Source: Melastoma dodecandrum (lineage: Eukaryota > Streptophyta > Magnoliopsida > Myrtales > Melastomataceae). Taken from it: 64,000 nt of DNA. Shown here piece by piece: positions 11,494 through 23,967 of this stretch; within the stretch, counting starts at the first letter, position 1; the number at the start of each line of letters is the position of its first letter. The DNA lies in contig JARUPY010000397.1 in NCBI GenBank assembly GCA_029817715.1, positions 6,882,001 through 6,946,000 on the forward strand, in the 5' to 3' direction. The notes beneath the pieces were generated by a model, which saw only the letters and a program-made list of their open reading frames with translations, ran no database searches and was not told the DNA's origin. Position numbers and translations under genes: made by a program.

Positions 11494-13190
11494 TTGGAAT
11501 GTTCCTCCTGGATTTCCCTCCCATGAGTGTCGACTTTCATGTTACTTTGCGTGAGTTTTTACTCTCTGGTTTTGTTTCAGTTTTGCTGCTCGAGTTCTTC
11601 CTACTTTCAGATATTCTATTGATGATAGCATCCATGAAATGACAATTGGTACTTAACTCAGGTCAATGTTATTGGGCTGCACTTCCCGATGTCTGGAGAG
11701 CGATGATTCTGCGTATCAGTTTCAGGTTGTTTTCCGCTTTCATTCCTTTTGTTATTGTTAGTACATTTTCATGTGTGGCAAAACTCTTATATGTTTTACC
11801 TTTGAAATCTTAGGATGTGACTGTGTACAATGCTCGAAGCCTATGAAGGATTACTAAAACACAGGCTACCATGATGAATAGATCGATTAGTTTCTTATCT
11901 GATAATAGGAAGTGCCTGGGTTGCGGTTAGGGAAAGTAGTATCTGCCAGTCATTCTCTTAACTAGGTGGTTTGGCTGGGGATGGCGATGGCTTCTTTTTA
12001 ACATGTGAGCCAAACAGTGTTTAAGCAAATATTCAATGCCTGTGAGCTGTGACCGGGTTTTAGGCAAATATTCAATGTCGGAAGTTCTTATGGGATTTGC
12101 CATACAGATACGGAAGTTGCTTACGGCTGTGCTCTTGTTGTGTCAAAAGGAGAAATTCCCCCTTGGACTACGTCCAGTTGATGGACCCTTTAATCAGCTG
12201 TCGATCAAGCTCACGTACCCTTTAATCAAGTGTCGATCAAGCTCGATCTAAGTATTCTTTTCGGCGGTTGGAGATTTACGTGCTTTATGAGCTACCTTAC
12301 GGAACTCTATTTGAGCTCTCTGGACTAATCACTTGAGCATGCGCGACCCGAAGCCCTGTAGATTAGGCGGTGTTGTTCTAAAATAAAGATATTTGCCAAA
12401 ATATTTCGTCAAAATAATGCACCATAACGGAAATCTGAGTTGTAAACTTTTATTCTGTTTTCGCTCGTTGAAGAAATTAGCGAACTTAGATCTCTATTTT
12501 TCACTTTTTAAGTGTCAACTCTGTTTTATTATTTGCCTTATTACCTCGGAAAAAGGGGTTAGACAACTTTCGGTTTCTTTTAAGGTGAGAAATTTAGCGA
12601 ATTTTTGTAATTACGTCTATTAACGATAAATCGGTACATAACTCACTGGCACAGTCGCTCGCAAGAACTGAACTGACCACTAGGTGAGTTGCTAGTCAAC
12701 TGGCTAGCGTGACTGTTTAGCAAGGACGAATGAGTGGTGGTATGTGGATGCATCTCTTATTCTTAAAATTTGCTCGCAACTTTGGAATGGGGAATAAATT
12801 ACGAGACGGTCCTTAAAATTATTTAAATAATTAGTTTTCATAGTTTAGAATTGATTCCGAATTAGCTGTGGGGCATTTAACCCGTTAAAGAAAGTTGATG
12901 ATTATATATATATAATTCGATAATACTAGAAATTAACGAAACTTTCTACAGCCTACGTCGGCGGTAGGCACCAAGAAGCTCGAGCTGGCCGAACCACAAC
13001 ACGACGATCTCCAAACAATGCTCGGCATCGCTCGACCTTCCCCAGAACCCCTCGATCCGTCCGTCTGTCCATCCGATCCAACGGCTGACATCCTCCCAGC
13101 CACGTCGCTCATTCCACTCTTCTTCTACCCCACACCTCAACTCCCATCCCAAAACCCCCCTACCCTCCGCCGCCGCTTACGACGGCGAAG
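11494..13190. other. Intergenic region RH21-NEF1
   Basis: The first few hundred bases are presumably the RH21 3' UTR. Two short tandem duplications are visible: GCAAATATTCAATG at about 12,026 and 12,064, and CCCTTTAATCA followed by TGTCGATCAAGCTC at about 12,185 and 12,218. No gene is supported. The last 240 bases before NEF1 are C-rich and likely hold its 5' UTR. Confidence 0.5.
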
Positions 13191-16100
13191 ATGATCCCGC
13201 CGGAGCTCAATCCCCGGGCCTTCCGCCCTTACATCCCCTCCTCCGTCTCCGCCCCTTCCTTCTCCTCTCCCGCCGGGTTCCACCCTCCGCCCCCAGCCTA
13301 CTCCTCCTCCGGCGGCGCAGGTACCGCATCGTCGCGATCCTCCTCTGGGGGTGGTGCTGCCGCAGGATTCTCCCATAATTTTCTGATTTCGCTCTCCCTC
13401 GTCCCAACCGCCCTCTTCCTGCTTGACCTCGGGGGTGCCCCCGTCGTAACCGTACTCACTGTTGGGCTCATGGTCGCCTACATCCTCGATTCCCTGTCGT
13501 TCAAGTCGGGATCCTTCTTTGCCCTCTGGTTCACCCTCATCGCCTCACAAATCTCCTTCTTCTTCTCTGCCTCGCCGTACCTCTTCCCCTCTTCACTTCC
13601 CCTCACTGCCATCGCCTCCCTCCTCTGCTCCCTCTCCACCTTCCTTGTCGGCGTTTGGTTCTCGCTGCAATTCAAGTTCCTCGCCCTTGAGTACCCCTCC
13701 GTCGTGGTCGCCCTTGAGCGCCTTCTTTTCGCATGCTCCCCACTGGTCTCATCGGCAATCTTCGCCTGGGCTGCTGTCTCTGCATTTGGCATCAACAATG
13801 CCGCCTACTACCTCGTGTGCATCAACTGCCTCTTCTACTGGGCCTACTCCATCCCTCGCTTCTCGTCCTTCAAGGCAAAGGGCGAGGGTAGGTTCCGCCG
13901 TGGCGAGGTTCCCGACGAGGAGTACATCCTTGGTCCCCTTGAGACCTGCATCCATGATCTGAATTTGCTTTTTGGCTCCCTGGCTTTCCATGTCGCCTCC
14001 CATTATAGGGTGATGTTTGGGTCGGCCTCGGCAGTCAGCGATCCAGTCTTGCTATTTTTCGTGCCATTTTTGTTTCTTCTTTATGCATCAACGAGAGGGG
14101 CGCTCTGGTGGATCACAAAGAATGAGAATCAAGTGAGGAGTATAAGGGTCATGAATGGGGCAGTCGCGACGGTTATCATCGTCATATGTTTGGAGATCAG
14201 GGTGGTTTTTCATTCATTCGGCAAGTATGTACAGGTGCCACCACCTCTGAACTACCTGCTTGTTACGGTTACGATGCTAGGTGGTGCAGTTGGAGGGGGT
14301 GCATATACACTTGGAATTCTCTCGGACGCATTTGGTTCTGCTGTGCTCACGGTGTTGGGGGTTGTGGTCAGTTCAGCCGGTGCCATTGTCATTGGATTCC
14401 CTATGCTGGTATGTATATTTCATCTTGTGATCAATGTAGGATTCTCAACTAGTCACCCGGTTTCTATAATGGAAGCCTGAAGTTCGTGGTGGGGATAGAA
14501 TGTGAAGATGACTCCAGGCGGGTTACAGATTGATAATTCAGTGGCAGTTCTTTCCCCAATTTGTGATGATAGCTTAGTTGTCTTATCTGGGTTAGTTTGT
14601 ACTTCAACTAGATGAACTCTTATGTTAAGAAATAGGAGGTAGGTAGTGTTGTTTCTGGTAGATTTCCATTATATTTACCGGGGGAAAATTCTGTCGCAGA
14701 GTTTTGTTAATTAAATTGTGGACTATCTGGGGTATTTTATATGGGAAATAAGTGGGAGAATGGAAGGGATTATTTCTGCAGAGTTGACCTTGAAATAAAG
14801 GTTTACTGTCCCGGTGAAAATAGCTAGATGGTTCTTATCTAACCCTAATGAAGTACACGGTGATCACAATATTGATTTCACTTTGTAAATAACCCTTGAT
14901 TTTGTGGCTGCATCATGTTGCCCAATGATTGTACTTGTGGACGTTGCTTGCTTTTATCCCATACAATGTACACCTAGGCTGTAGAAGAGACATATGATCA
15001 CACTTTCATTTTCAATTTGCAATAGATATCACAATTTCGTCCTGGGTTTTTTCTACTTTGTTAGAGATCCTGCGGAGCACCATAGGCAGTTTCTTCCGTA
15101 GCTTATTTGGTTCTTCTGTTATTGTTATTTTTCGATTGCTTTTATGTGGACTCCATTGTTATTCTCTTCATTTTTTGCCCTCCTAATGTTTTCTATAGTA
15201 GAATTCACATTTCACCTATTACAATACAATAAGGCTGTAGTGACGTTTTGTTTTGATTCCTTCAACCATGTGTACAACCACATTGAACCTCTGCGAGAAT
15301 TTATAATATTATTATACGATGAATTGGTTTCATTCTATGTGGAATTTAATTGTTGGAGCAACGTACAAAATTAGTGATATTGATCTTCTTGCAGTTACAG
15401 ATAATTACAACTTCATGCTTATATTCCTGATGTACTTTCCTCTTATTCTTGCAGTTTCTTCCGCTGCCAGCTGTTGCCGGCTTCTATTTTGCCAGATTTT
15501 TAACCAAAAAGAGTCTGCCGTCATACTTTGTGTTCGTTGCCCTTGGGAGTGTAATGGTTGCTTGGTTTGTCATGCACAATTTCTGGGATTTAAGCATTTG
15601 GATAGCAGGAATGTCTATAAAATCTTTCTGCAAGATCATTGTTGCCAGTGTGATTGTCGCAATGATAGTTCCTGGTCTGGCTCTTCTTCCATCAAGGTTT
15701 CATTTTCTAGTCGAGGTTGGTTTGATCAGCCATGCAATATTGCTATGCTTCATCGAGAACCGATTCTTTACTTTCTCAACTGTATATTATTTTGGCTCTG
15801 ATGAGGATGTGATATACCCTGCTTACATGGTTATTTTGACGACTCTTTTGGGCTTGGCCCTGGTAAGAAGACTCTCTGCTGATCATCACATTAGACCAAA
15901 GGCAGTATGGATTTTGACTTGCCTGTACTCTTCAAAGCTCATTGTGCTGTTTATTGCGGCAAGATATACTGTCTGGATGTCTGCCGGCCTGCTTTTGGCT
16001 ATATCTCCCCCAGTGCTCCTTTACAAGTAAGCTAGTCTCTTATTACAGGAAACTCCTCGTTATAAGACTTTCTTGCTGTATGGACCCTCATATCTACGAT

Positions 16101-17936
16101 TATTGCAGAGATAGAACCAAAACTGCATCAAAGATGAAAGCATGGCAAGGTTATGCTCATGCGGGTGTGGTTGCTTTATCTGTTTGGTTCTGCCGTGAGA
16201 CGATTTTTCAAGGCCTTCAAATGTGGCTGGGAAAGACTCCGTCTGGAAGTTTGATGTGGGGTTTCTTCTTTCTATTGACTGGACTTGGTTGTATCCCTAT
16301 AGCTGCCCTCCACTTCCCACATGCTGTGGTAAGGATGTCTTCTCTTTACAGGACGATTTACTCTTAAAATGATGTCCTCGTTGTGAAAGTTTGGTGGTTG
16401 TGAAACTATGATCGCTTTTAGCTAGTGTGAATGTTCAGTGTTATGTGCTAGTGATTACTATGCGATTTAAGTTTGTCTTATATAAAACACTCCCTTTAGT
16501 TGCCTTTTCATATAGTTGTATCTTGAAATTTCTTCTTTTTATTTATGCCTGTGCAATTTTCCTGACCGTTTTGTCTCTCCCTTTCTGTTATGCAGCTGGC
16601 TAAAAGATACATTGTTCTTGTTATTGCAACTGGACTTCTTTTTATCTTGATGGAGCCGCCCCTTCCTCTATGGTTAACTTACCGCTATAGCACAGGCAGA
16701 TATTCTCGTGAACCAACAGATGATATTTCTATATATGGTTTTCTTGCCGCAAAACCAACATGGCCATCATGGTTGCTTATTGCGGTTATCTTGCTCACTC
16801 TTGCTGCTGGGACCTCTGTCATACCTATTAAGTATATAGTCGAGTTGAGAACCGCGTACTCAATAGCAATGGGAGTTGCTTTGGGCGTCTACATTTCTGC
16901 GGAATACTTCCTGCAAGCTGCAGTCTTGCATGCCCTTATTGTCGTAACCATGGTCTGCACTTCCGTGTTTGTGGTGTTCACCCATTTTCCATCTGCTTCG
17001 AGCACGAGACTCCTTCCTTGGGTATTTGCACTGCTTGTGGCTCTCTTTCCGGTGACGTACTTGCTGGAGGGTCAAGTCAGAATCAAAAGCATTCTTGGGG
17101 ATAGTGTAGTAGAAACAATGGCCGAGGAGGACAAGAAATTGACCACTCTGCTTGCTGTGGAGGGTGCGAGGACTTCTCTTCTCGGTCTGTATGCAGCCAT
17201 TTTCATGCTTATTGCTCTAGAAATAAAGTTTGAGCTGGCATCGTTGATGCGCGAGAAGTCCATCGAAAGGGGAAGCATGAGGCAATCGAGGTCCTCCATG
17301 CAGAGTGGTTCGGGTGCATTCCCGTCAAGGATGAGGTTCATGCAACATCGACTGGCCTCTGCAGTGCCAACCTTCACCATCAAGAAAATGGCCATAGAAG
17401 GAGCTTGGATGCCTTCGGTCGGCAACGTCGCCACCATCATGTGCTTCGCCATATGCCTTATCCTGAACATGAACCTCACAGGGGGGTCAAACCGTGCCAT
17501 CTTCTTCTTGGCCCCCATCCTCCTCCTCCTCAACCAAGACTCTGATTTTGTGGCTGGGTTCGGTGACAAGCAGAGGTACTTCCCTGTGACAACGGTCATA
17601 TCGAGCTACCTGGTGTTGACAGCTCTGTACAATATAGTGGGGGATATCTGGAACGGGCCTGAAACGGGCAGGGGGATGGACTGGTTCTTTGGGGTGAAGA
17701 ACCTGGCGCTGCTGATCCTGACGTTGCCGAGCCAAGTACTGTTTAACAGGTATGTGTGGACGTACACAAAGCAGAACGATATGATGCCGTTGATGGCACT
17801 GCCACTGAACCTGCCGTCGATATTGATAACGGACGTGCTGAAGGTGAAGATACTGGGATTGCTGGGGATAGTCTACTCTTTAGCACAGTACCTGATCTCT
17901 AGGCAGCAGCACATTTCTGGCATGAAGTATATTTAG
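13191..17936 (+). CDS. NEF1: NO EXINE FORMATION 1 (NEF1) membrane protein, four exons
   Basis: Exons 13191-14408, 15455-16026, 16109-16328 and 16596-17936 join in frame to 1116 codons plus stop; all introns are GT-AG. The protein begins MIPPELNPRAFRPYI, has a Ser/Pro/Gly-rich N-terminus of about 60 residues, then many hydrophobic segments, and ends ISRQQHISGMKYI. Landmarks include VALERLLFAC, RVVFHSFGKY, VPPPLNYLLVT, MKAWQGYAHAG, SIAMGVALGVYISAE and LAPILLLLNQDSD. Length and termini match Arabidopsis NEF1 (about 1120 residues), a multi-pass protein required for pollen exine patterning and reported in plastids. Its biochemical activity is unknown. Exon 1 is strongly GC-rich; later exons are not. 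No disruption is seen. Confidence 0.95.
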
Positions 17937-18716
17937 GTGACGTTTGTTGACCCCCAAGAGAACCAGAACAGAAGAACTGAACAGAGAGACTCATGTTGTA
18001 TTTTTTTTCTTCTTCTTCTTCTTTTATGTACACTAAAAATTTATCTGGGATTTACTTTTTTTTTTTTCATTTTTCTTTTATATATGTCCTGAATGAGAGA
18101 GATAGGTGGTGTCGATTCCAAAGGAGAAAAAGATGCATGTTTTTGGATGTGTTGGAGAGTTTGTGATATATTTTGTTTGGACGTTCCTTTTGTCTGCCGG
18201 GGCTCTCGTTTTTCGAAAGCTGAATAAATTAATAATTGATTATTAAAATGACGAATTCCTCCGCACTCTTTTAAGTCGCCACTTGGAGTTAGACTTTATC
18301 TAAGAGTGGCCTTCATATCACAAATTAAAAAAAAAAAATACTGACTTTCTACAAATTCAACCTTGTCTCTGTAAATCCACCTCATTAAGGTACTTAATAT
18401 TGTGTATTTGAACACTTAATTATCATTTATAATTACTTATTCTTATTAGGAAACGAGGAATTCGGATACGTTGTTGTGTTATCTCTGTAGTAATATTGTG
18501 ATAGGCAAATGATGAAGTAAATTATGATGGAGATTTTGAGACTATGTTTAAACTATTTGTTGGAGATGATTGTAATCGGTAATCGGAGCCTATTGCAAAT
18601 TGATACTACTGATGTTTACGGAATTGAGATTGTTCATCGGTATTTAAGTAATGTGTATGGAAGACTTTATTTTGTTTTGATAGCGATAAGAAGTGATGAA
18701 GATGTTGCTAGACTCA
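17937..18716. other. NEF1 3' flank
   Basis: The first 300 bases hold CTT-rich and T-rich tracts, probably 3' UTR. A short open frame at 18,524-18,745 crosses into the gypsy LTR and is not supported as a gene. Confidence 0.5.
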
Positions 18717-19104
18717 TGATGCGGCCAACTCGACTTGCGACTTGACCTCCCTCCTGAAGTCGACTTGAGTCAGCGCCCAAGTCGATGCCCATTTTCTTGA
18801 AGACGAAGAGTCACGAAATCCATCTTCCTTTTTGCATGGTGCCGTCAGACTTTATGGTTGTTTTCTTTTAATGAGGGTTCTTTTAATAGGGGTTCTGGGG
18901 AAATGTTTCTAGTCTTAATGAGGGTGCTGGGTTCATCCCCTCATGGTCTATATAAAGGAGTCCTTTAGCATGCGAAAGGAGGACATCATCTTTTTGAAGA
19001 AAACTTTTGAGTTTCCTCTCATTTACCTTTGAACTCTGATTTGAGTTCGTTGTCCCGTTCAACCGTGTGTTTGTCGGGCAGTCCGATCAGCGCTCGCTGC
19101 GTCA
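18717..19104 (+). mobile_element. Gypsy-1 5' LTR (388 bp)
   Basis: Starts TGATGCGGCC and ends TGCGTCA; it matches 23,581-23,967 except for one base in a T-run. A TATATAAA box lies at 18,949-18,956. The left flank is ACTCA, but the duplicate cannot be tested because the right end of the array is truncated. Confidence 0.92.
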
Positions 19105-19106
19105 GT

Positions 19107-19118
19107 TGGTATCAGAGC
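19107..19118 (+). promoter_or_regulatory. Gypsy-1 primer-binding site, initiator tRNA-Met type
   Basis: TGGTATCAGAGC lies two bases after the LTR and is complementary to the 3' end of initiator tRNA-Met. The same site recurs after the second LTR at 23,970-23,981. Confidence 0.9.
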
Positions 19119-19141
19119 TTGGGATTGCCCGAGGCTGTTCA

Positions 19142-22100
19142 ATGGCGGACGAGTCAGCTAACCATGGTCCAAACGCCGTTGGGCGGGAGGAAGATAGATG
19201 GCAAGCGATGGATCAGCGGGTTGGACGGATGGAAACTCGCTTGGACCAGATCTTGCTACGAATAGAAGCCCTTGGTTTGCCTAGGGAACAGAATGCTGAA
19301 GCGGAAGAGCGTCCAACGAGAGTCACTCCTCGCATCCCTCCACGAATTCCCCCCGGTCGAATTCATGTTCCACGACGGATGCAACCCGTCCATGAATCTG
19401 ACGATGAGGAAGATGAAGCGGAGGATTACTTTCATGGAAACCGACGTCAACCTCAGGTGCGCGACGAGTTTAGACTCAAAGTTGACGTCCCGGTTTTCGA
19501 TGGTGGTCTTAATATTGAGGACTTCCTTGACTAGTTGTCGGAAGTCGAACGGTTTCTTGAGTATACTGAAGTTCCTGAAGAGAAACAAGTGAAGTTAGTA
19601 GCATATCGGCTCAAAGGAGGAGCAGCAGCTTGGTGGGATCGGCTGCAAGAAAATAGAACACTTGAAGGTCGTGCGGCCGTTCGTACTTGGAGGAGGATGA
19701 AACAACTATTGAAGGGTCGTTTTCTCCATCCAGATTATGAGCAGTATCTATTCATGCAATACCAGAGATGTCAACAAGGAAATCGGTCCGTTCACACTTA
19801 CACGGGTGAATTTCTTCGCCTCGCCGAACGGAATTCTCTGACTGAAACAGAGGGGCAGCAGGTTGCGCGCTACTTAGAGGGATTGACCCCATCTATCCGA
19901 AATCGGATTGGAGTTCAAATGATCACCACAATTGATGAAGCACGGAGTTTAGCGTTAAAGGCTGAGCTGCTACAACTTGATCGTGGAAATTACTTTCGGA
20001 AGGGAAGTGAAGATTCCTTTAAAGGAGAGAAGTTGAAGGCAGTACAAAGGGAGTCGTCTAGTATGCCGAGCAGGAGTTCGATTGAAAGGTCGGAAGGTAG
20101 GAAGAACGTGCCTACGACTGAATTCAAGAGAGGTCCTAGCACATCCTCCAAAGTGCAGTCGATTAAATGTTTCAAATGCAATGAGATGGGACATCGATCC
20201 AGCGATTGTCCGCGTCGGAAGGTCGTGGCTGTTATCGAAGAAGAAACTGAATGTGAGGATGTCATGTGCGAACCAGAGGATGGCTATGGGGATACGTACC
20301 AAGAGGAAGGGGAGAACGAGCATGTCTATGTGATTCGGAAACTTATGTTATCTCCAAAGCGAGAAGAGCAAACTCAGAGGAACCGACTTTTTCGAACACG
20401 TTGTTTGATTAAGTCTCTTCCGTTTACGGTGATTATTGATAGTGGAAGTCAGGAAAACATCATCGGAAAGTCCGTTGTTGAAAAGTTGAATCTTCCGGTG
20501 GAGAGTCATCCGAGTCCTTACTCGATCGGCTGGATCAGGGCTGTCGGTGAAGTTCGCGTCACAGAGAGATGTAAGGTACCATTTTCCATTGGGAGGTATA
20601 AGGACGAGGTGTATTGTGATGTGGTTGACATGGAGGCTTGTCACTTGCTGTTCGGAAGACCTTGGCAATTCGACAATGACGTAAGTCACTCTGGAAGGGA
20701 TAACGTCTATCGACTAAAAAAAGGAGGCGTTCGCTACACTCTACTTCCAATGAATCAGGCCCCTAGAGTCGAGTCGGAAGAGAAACAGAGAAGCAAGGCA
20801 TTGCTCGTTAGATCCGACTCCACTAGAGAGTTAGAGGCAGAAATGAAGGCGGCCGGAGAGGTCCATTTGCTGATTGTAAGGGAGTTGCCGAGAGAAGACA
20901 AGGCGGAAGAGGACGTTCCTGAAGAAGTGAAACCAATCCTTGCTAAGTTTGGGGAGCTAGCGTCTGGCGAACTTCCTGATGGTTTGCCGCCTCTACGCGA
21001 CATTCAGCACCGCATCGACTTAATCCCTGGAGCCAGCCTACCGAATCTTCCCCATTACCGAATGAGTCCGAAAGAGAATGCCATATTACAGGAGAAGGTA
21101 GAAGAACTACTACACAAGGGACATATTCGTGAAAGCCTTAGCCCATGCGCTGTGCCGGCTCTACTTGTTCCCAAGAAGGACGGAAGTTGGAGAATGTGTG
21201 TGGATAGCCGAACTATCAATCGGATCACGGTGGGGTACAGATTTCCCATTCCTAGGCTCGATGACATGCTGGATCAACTTCACGGTTCAGTCGTGTTCTC
21301 GAAGATCGACTTACGGAGCGGATATCATCAAATTCGAATCCGACCTGGAGACGAATGGAAAACGGCTTTCAAGACTCGAGACGGCTTATATGAGTGGCTG
21401 GTCATGCCGTTCGGGCTCTCCAATGCGCCGAGTACATTTATGCATCTTATGAACCAGGTATTGAAGTCTTTTATCGGTCAGTGTGTTGTTGTTTATTTCG
21501 ATGACATATTGATCTATAGCAAGTCGCGAAGCGAGCATGTGGATCATTTGCGTGACGTACTAACTGTTTTGAGAGAGTACAAGCTCTATTTGCATCTCAA
21601 GAAGTGTAGTTTTATGAAGTCAGAATTGCTTTTTCTCGGATATATAGTAAGTGCTGAGGGAGTGCGAGTTGATGAGGACAAGGTTAAAGTAATTCGTGAG
21701 TGGCCTTCACCGAAATCAGTTAGTGAGGTTAGAAGTTTCCATGGGTTAGCTACTTTCTATAGAAGATTCATTAAGAATTTCAGCTCAATTGTGGCTCCGA
21801 TTACTGAGTGTCTGAAGAAGGGAACATTCCATTGGGGTGAAGAGGCTGAGGAGAGTTTTGCGTTGATCAAAGAGAAACTGAGCTCAGCTCCTGTACTTGC
21901 ATTGCCAAGTTTTGATAAGTTGTTTGAAGTTGAATGCGACGCGAGTGGGTTTGGAATTGGGGCTGTCTTATCTCAAGAGAAGCGACCAGTAGCATATTTC
22001 AGTGAGAAGTTGAGTGAAGCTCGCAGGAAGTGGTCGACTTATGACAAAGAGTTCTATGCTGTTTTCCGGACTCTAAAATATTGGGAGCATTATTTGATTG

Positions 22101-23632
22101 GGAAAGAGTTTGTCTTGTATTCGGATCACCAAGCATTGAAGTATTTGAGTAGCCAACAGAAGTTAAGTCGAGATATGCATGCCCGCTGGTCGACTTATAT
22201 TCAGAAGTTTCCTTTTAAGCTCATGCACAAGTCGGGGGTACACAACAAAGTCGCGGATGCTTTAAGTCGACGCGCAACCCTTCTTACAGAGTTGCGGACA
22301 GAACTAGTGGGATTTGAACAACTGAGAGAAGCATATGCTCGAGATGAGGATTTCGCGGACATTTGGGCTAAGATTCACCGAAGAGAGAGTGTTGGTGAAT
22401 TCCATATTTCGGATGGATATCTCATGCGGGGAAACCAACTATGCATCCCACACACCTCACTTCGAGAGAAACTGATCAGAGATTTACATGGAGGAGGTCT
22501 TGGTGGACATCTGGGTCGAGATAAGACATTGGCTGCAGTGGTGGAACGGTTTTATTGGCCTAAGTTGAGGAGAGATGTGGAGAGATTTGTGCAGCGATGC
22601 AGCTCATGTCAAGTCGCGAAGGGACATTCTCAAAATGTTGGGTTATATCTCCCACTACCGGTTCCAGAGGATCCTTGGCATGCTTTATCTATGGATTTCG
22701 TGTTAGGACTGCCCCGTACCCAAAGGGGCATGGATTCTATCTTTGTTGTGGTTGACAGGTTCTCTAAGATGGCACACTTTATCCCGTGTCGGAAGACGTC
22801 AGATGCTTCAAATGTAGCTCGCATGTTTTTTCGTGAAGTGGTACGCCTTCATGGAATTCCTAAGTCGATTGTCTCGGACCGCGACTCGAGATTCCTTAGC
22901 CATTTCTGGATGACCTTGTGGAGGTTGTTTGATGTGTCTTTGAACTTTAGTAGTACGGCACACCCACAGACGGATGGTCAGACGGAATCAATGAATCGGA
23001 CACTGGGAAATATGCTGCGGAGTATATGTGGAGACAAGTCGAAGCAATGGGACTTTGCACTTTCTCAAGCGGAGTTCGCATATAACAGTGCTGTTCATAG
23101 TGCTCTCGGGAGATCTCCATTTTCTATCGTCTACCAGAAAGTTCCACAACATGCATTGGACCTGATTCCTCTTCTGAAGGACAATAAGAAAAGCTCAGCC
23201 GCTGAGGGCCTTGCAGAGCAGATTCAAGACACCCGGAAGCAAGTCAAGGAACGTTTGGAGGCGACCAATGAGAAGTATAAACGGATTGCGGATAAAAATA
23301 GGCGAGAGCGAGTTTTCTCAGAAGGAGATCAAGTAATGGTATTTCTTCGAAAGGAGAGATTCCCAGTGGGAAGTTATAATAAGCTCAAGCCGCGGAAGTA
23401 TGGACCTTATGAAGTGTTGCGGAAGATCAACGACAATGCATATGTCATCGATCTGCCAGAGTCTATGGATATTTCTCGTACTTTCAATGTTGCGGATATA
23501 TTCCCTTACCATGATTCCCAGGAACCGCTGTACCCAGAGAAACCAAGCTCGAGGTCGAGCTTTTCACAGGTGGAGGAGAATGATGCGGCCAACTCGACTT
23601 GCGACTTGACCTCCCTCCTGAAGTCGACTTGA
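19142..23632 (+). pseudogene. Gypsy-1 gag-pol polyprotein with one internal amber codon
   Basis: Single frame interrupted only by TAG at 19,532-19,534, between IEDFLD and LSEVERF, where relatives of this family have Trp. Domains in order: gag ([18 protein letters not shown]), zinc knuckle [14 protein letters not shown], protease [12 protein letters not shown], reverse transcriptase (YFDDILIYS), RNase H ([14 protein letters not shown]), and integrase with its HHCC-type region and the DRDSRF and [10 protein letters not shown] motifs. No chromodomain follows; the protein ends with [20 protein letters not shown]. The reading frame continues 52 bases into the 3' LTR. The clade is uncertain: a Ty3/gypsy element with a Met primer site, possibly CRM- or Reina-like. 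Apart from the amber codon it looks recently active. Confidence 0.88.
23568..23580 (+). promoter_or_regulatory. Gypsy-1 polypurine tract
   Basis: AGGTGGAGGAGAA directly precedes the 3' LTR, as expected for plus-strand priming. It is also coding, because the polyprotein runs through it. Confidence 0.8.
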
Positions 23633-23967
23633 GTCAGCGCCCAAGTCGATGCCCATTTTCTTGAAGACGAAGAGTCACGAAATCCATCTTCCTTTTTGCA
23701 TGGTGCCGTCAGACTTTATGGTTGTTTTCTTTTAATGAGGGTTCTTTTAATAGGGGTTCTGGGGAAATGTTTCTAGTCTTAATGAGGGTGCTGGGTTCAT
23801 CCCCTCATGGTCTATATAAAGGAGTCCTTTAGCATGCGAAAGGAGGACATCATCTTTTTGAAGAAAACTTTTGAGTTTCCTCTCATTTACCTTTGAACTC
23901 TGATTTGAGTTCGTTGTCCCGTTCAACCGTGTGTTGTCGGGCAGTCCGATCAGCGCTCGCTGCGTCA
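23581..23967 (+). mobile_element. Gypsy-1 second LTR, shared with a following partial copy
   Basis: Nearly identical to the 5' LTR, with TATATAAA at 23,813-23,820. It is followed not by host DNA but by a second primer-binding site and gag, so it acts as the 3' LTR of one copy and the 5' LTR of the next. Confidence 0.92.

Noticed and set aside
13207..14003. Open frames overlapping NEF1 exon 1 in other frames
   Set aside because: GC-rich third positions suppress stops; products are low-complexity and lack homology.
19107..19118. tRNA-like match at primer sites
   Set aside because: Only the acceptor-end complement is present; no tRNA cloverleaf gene was found in the window.
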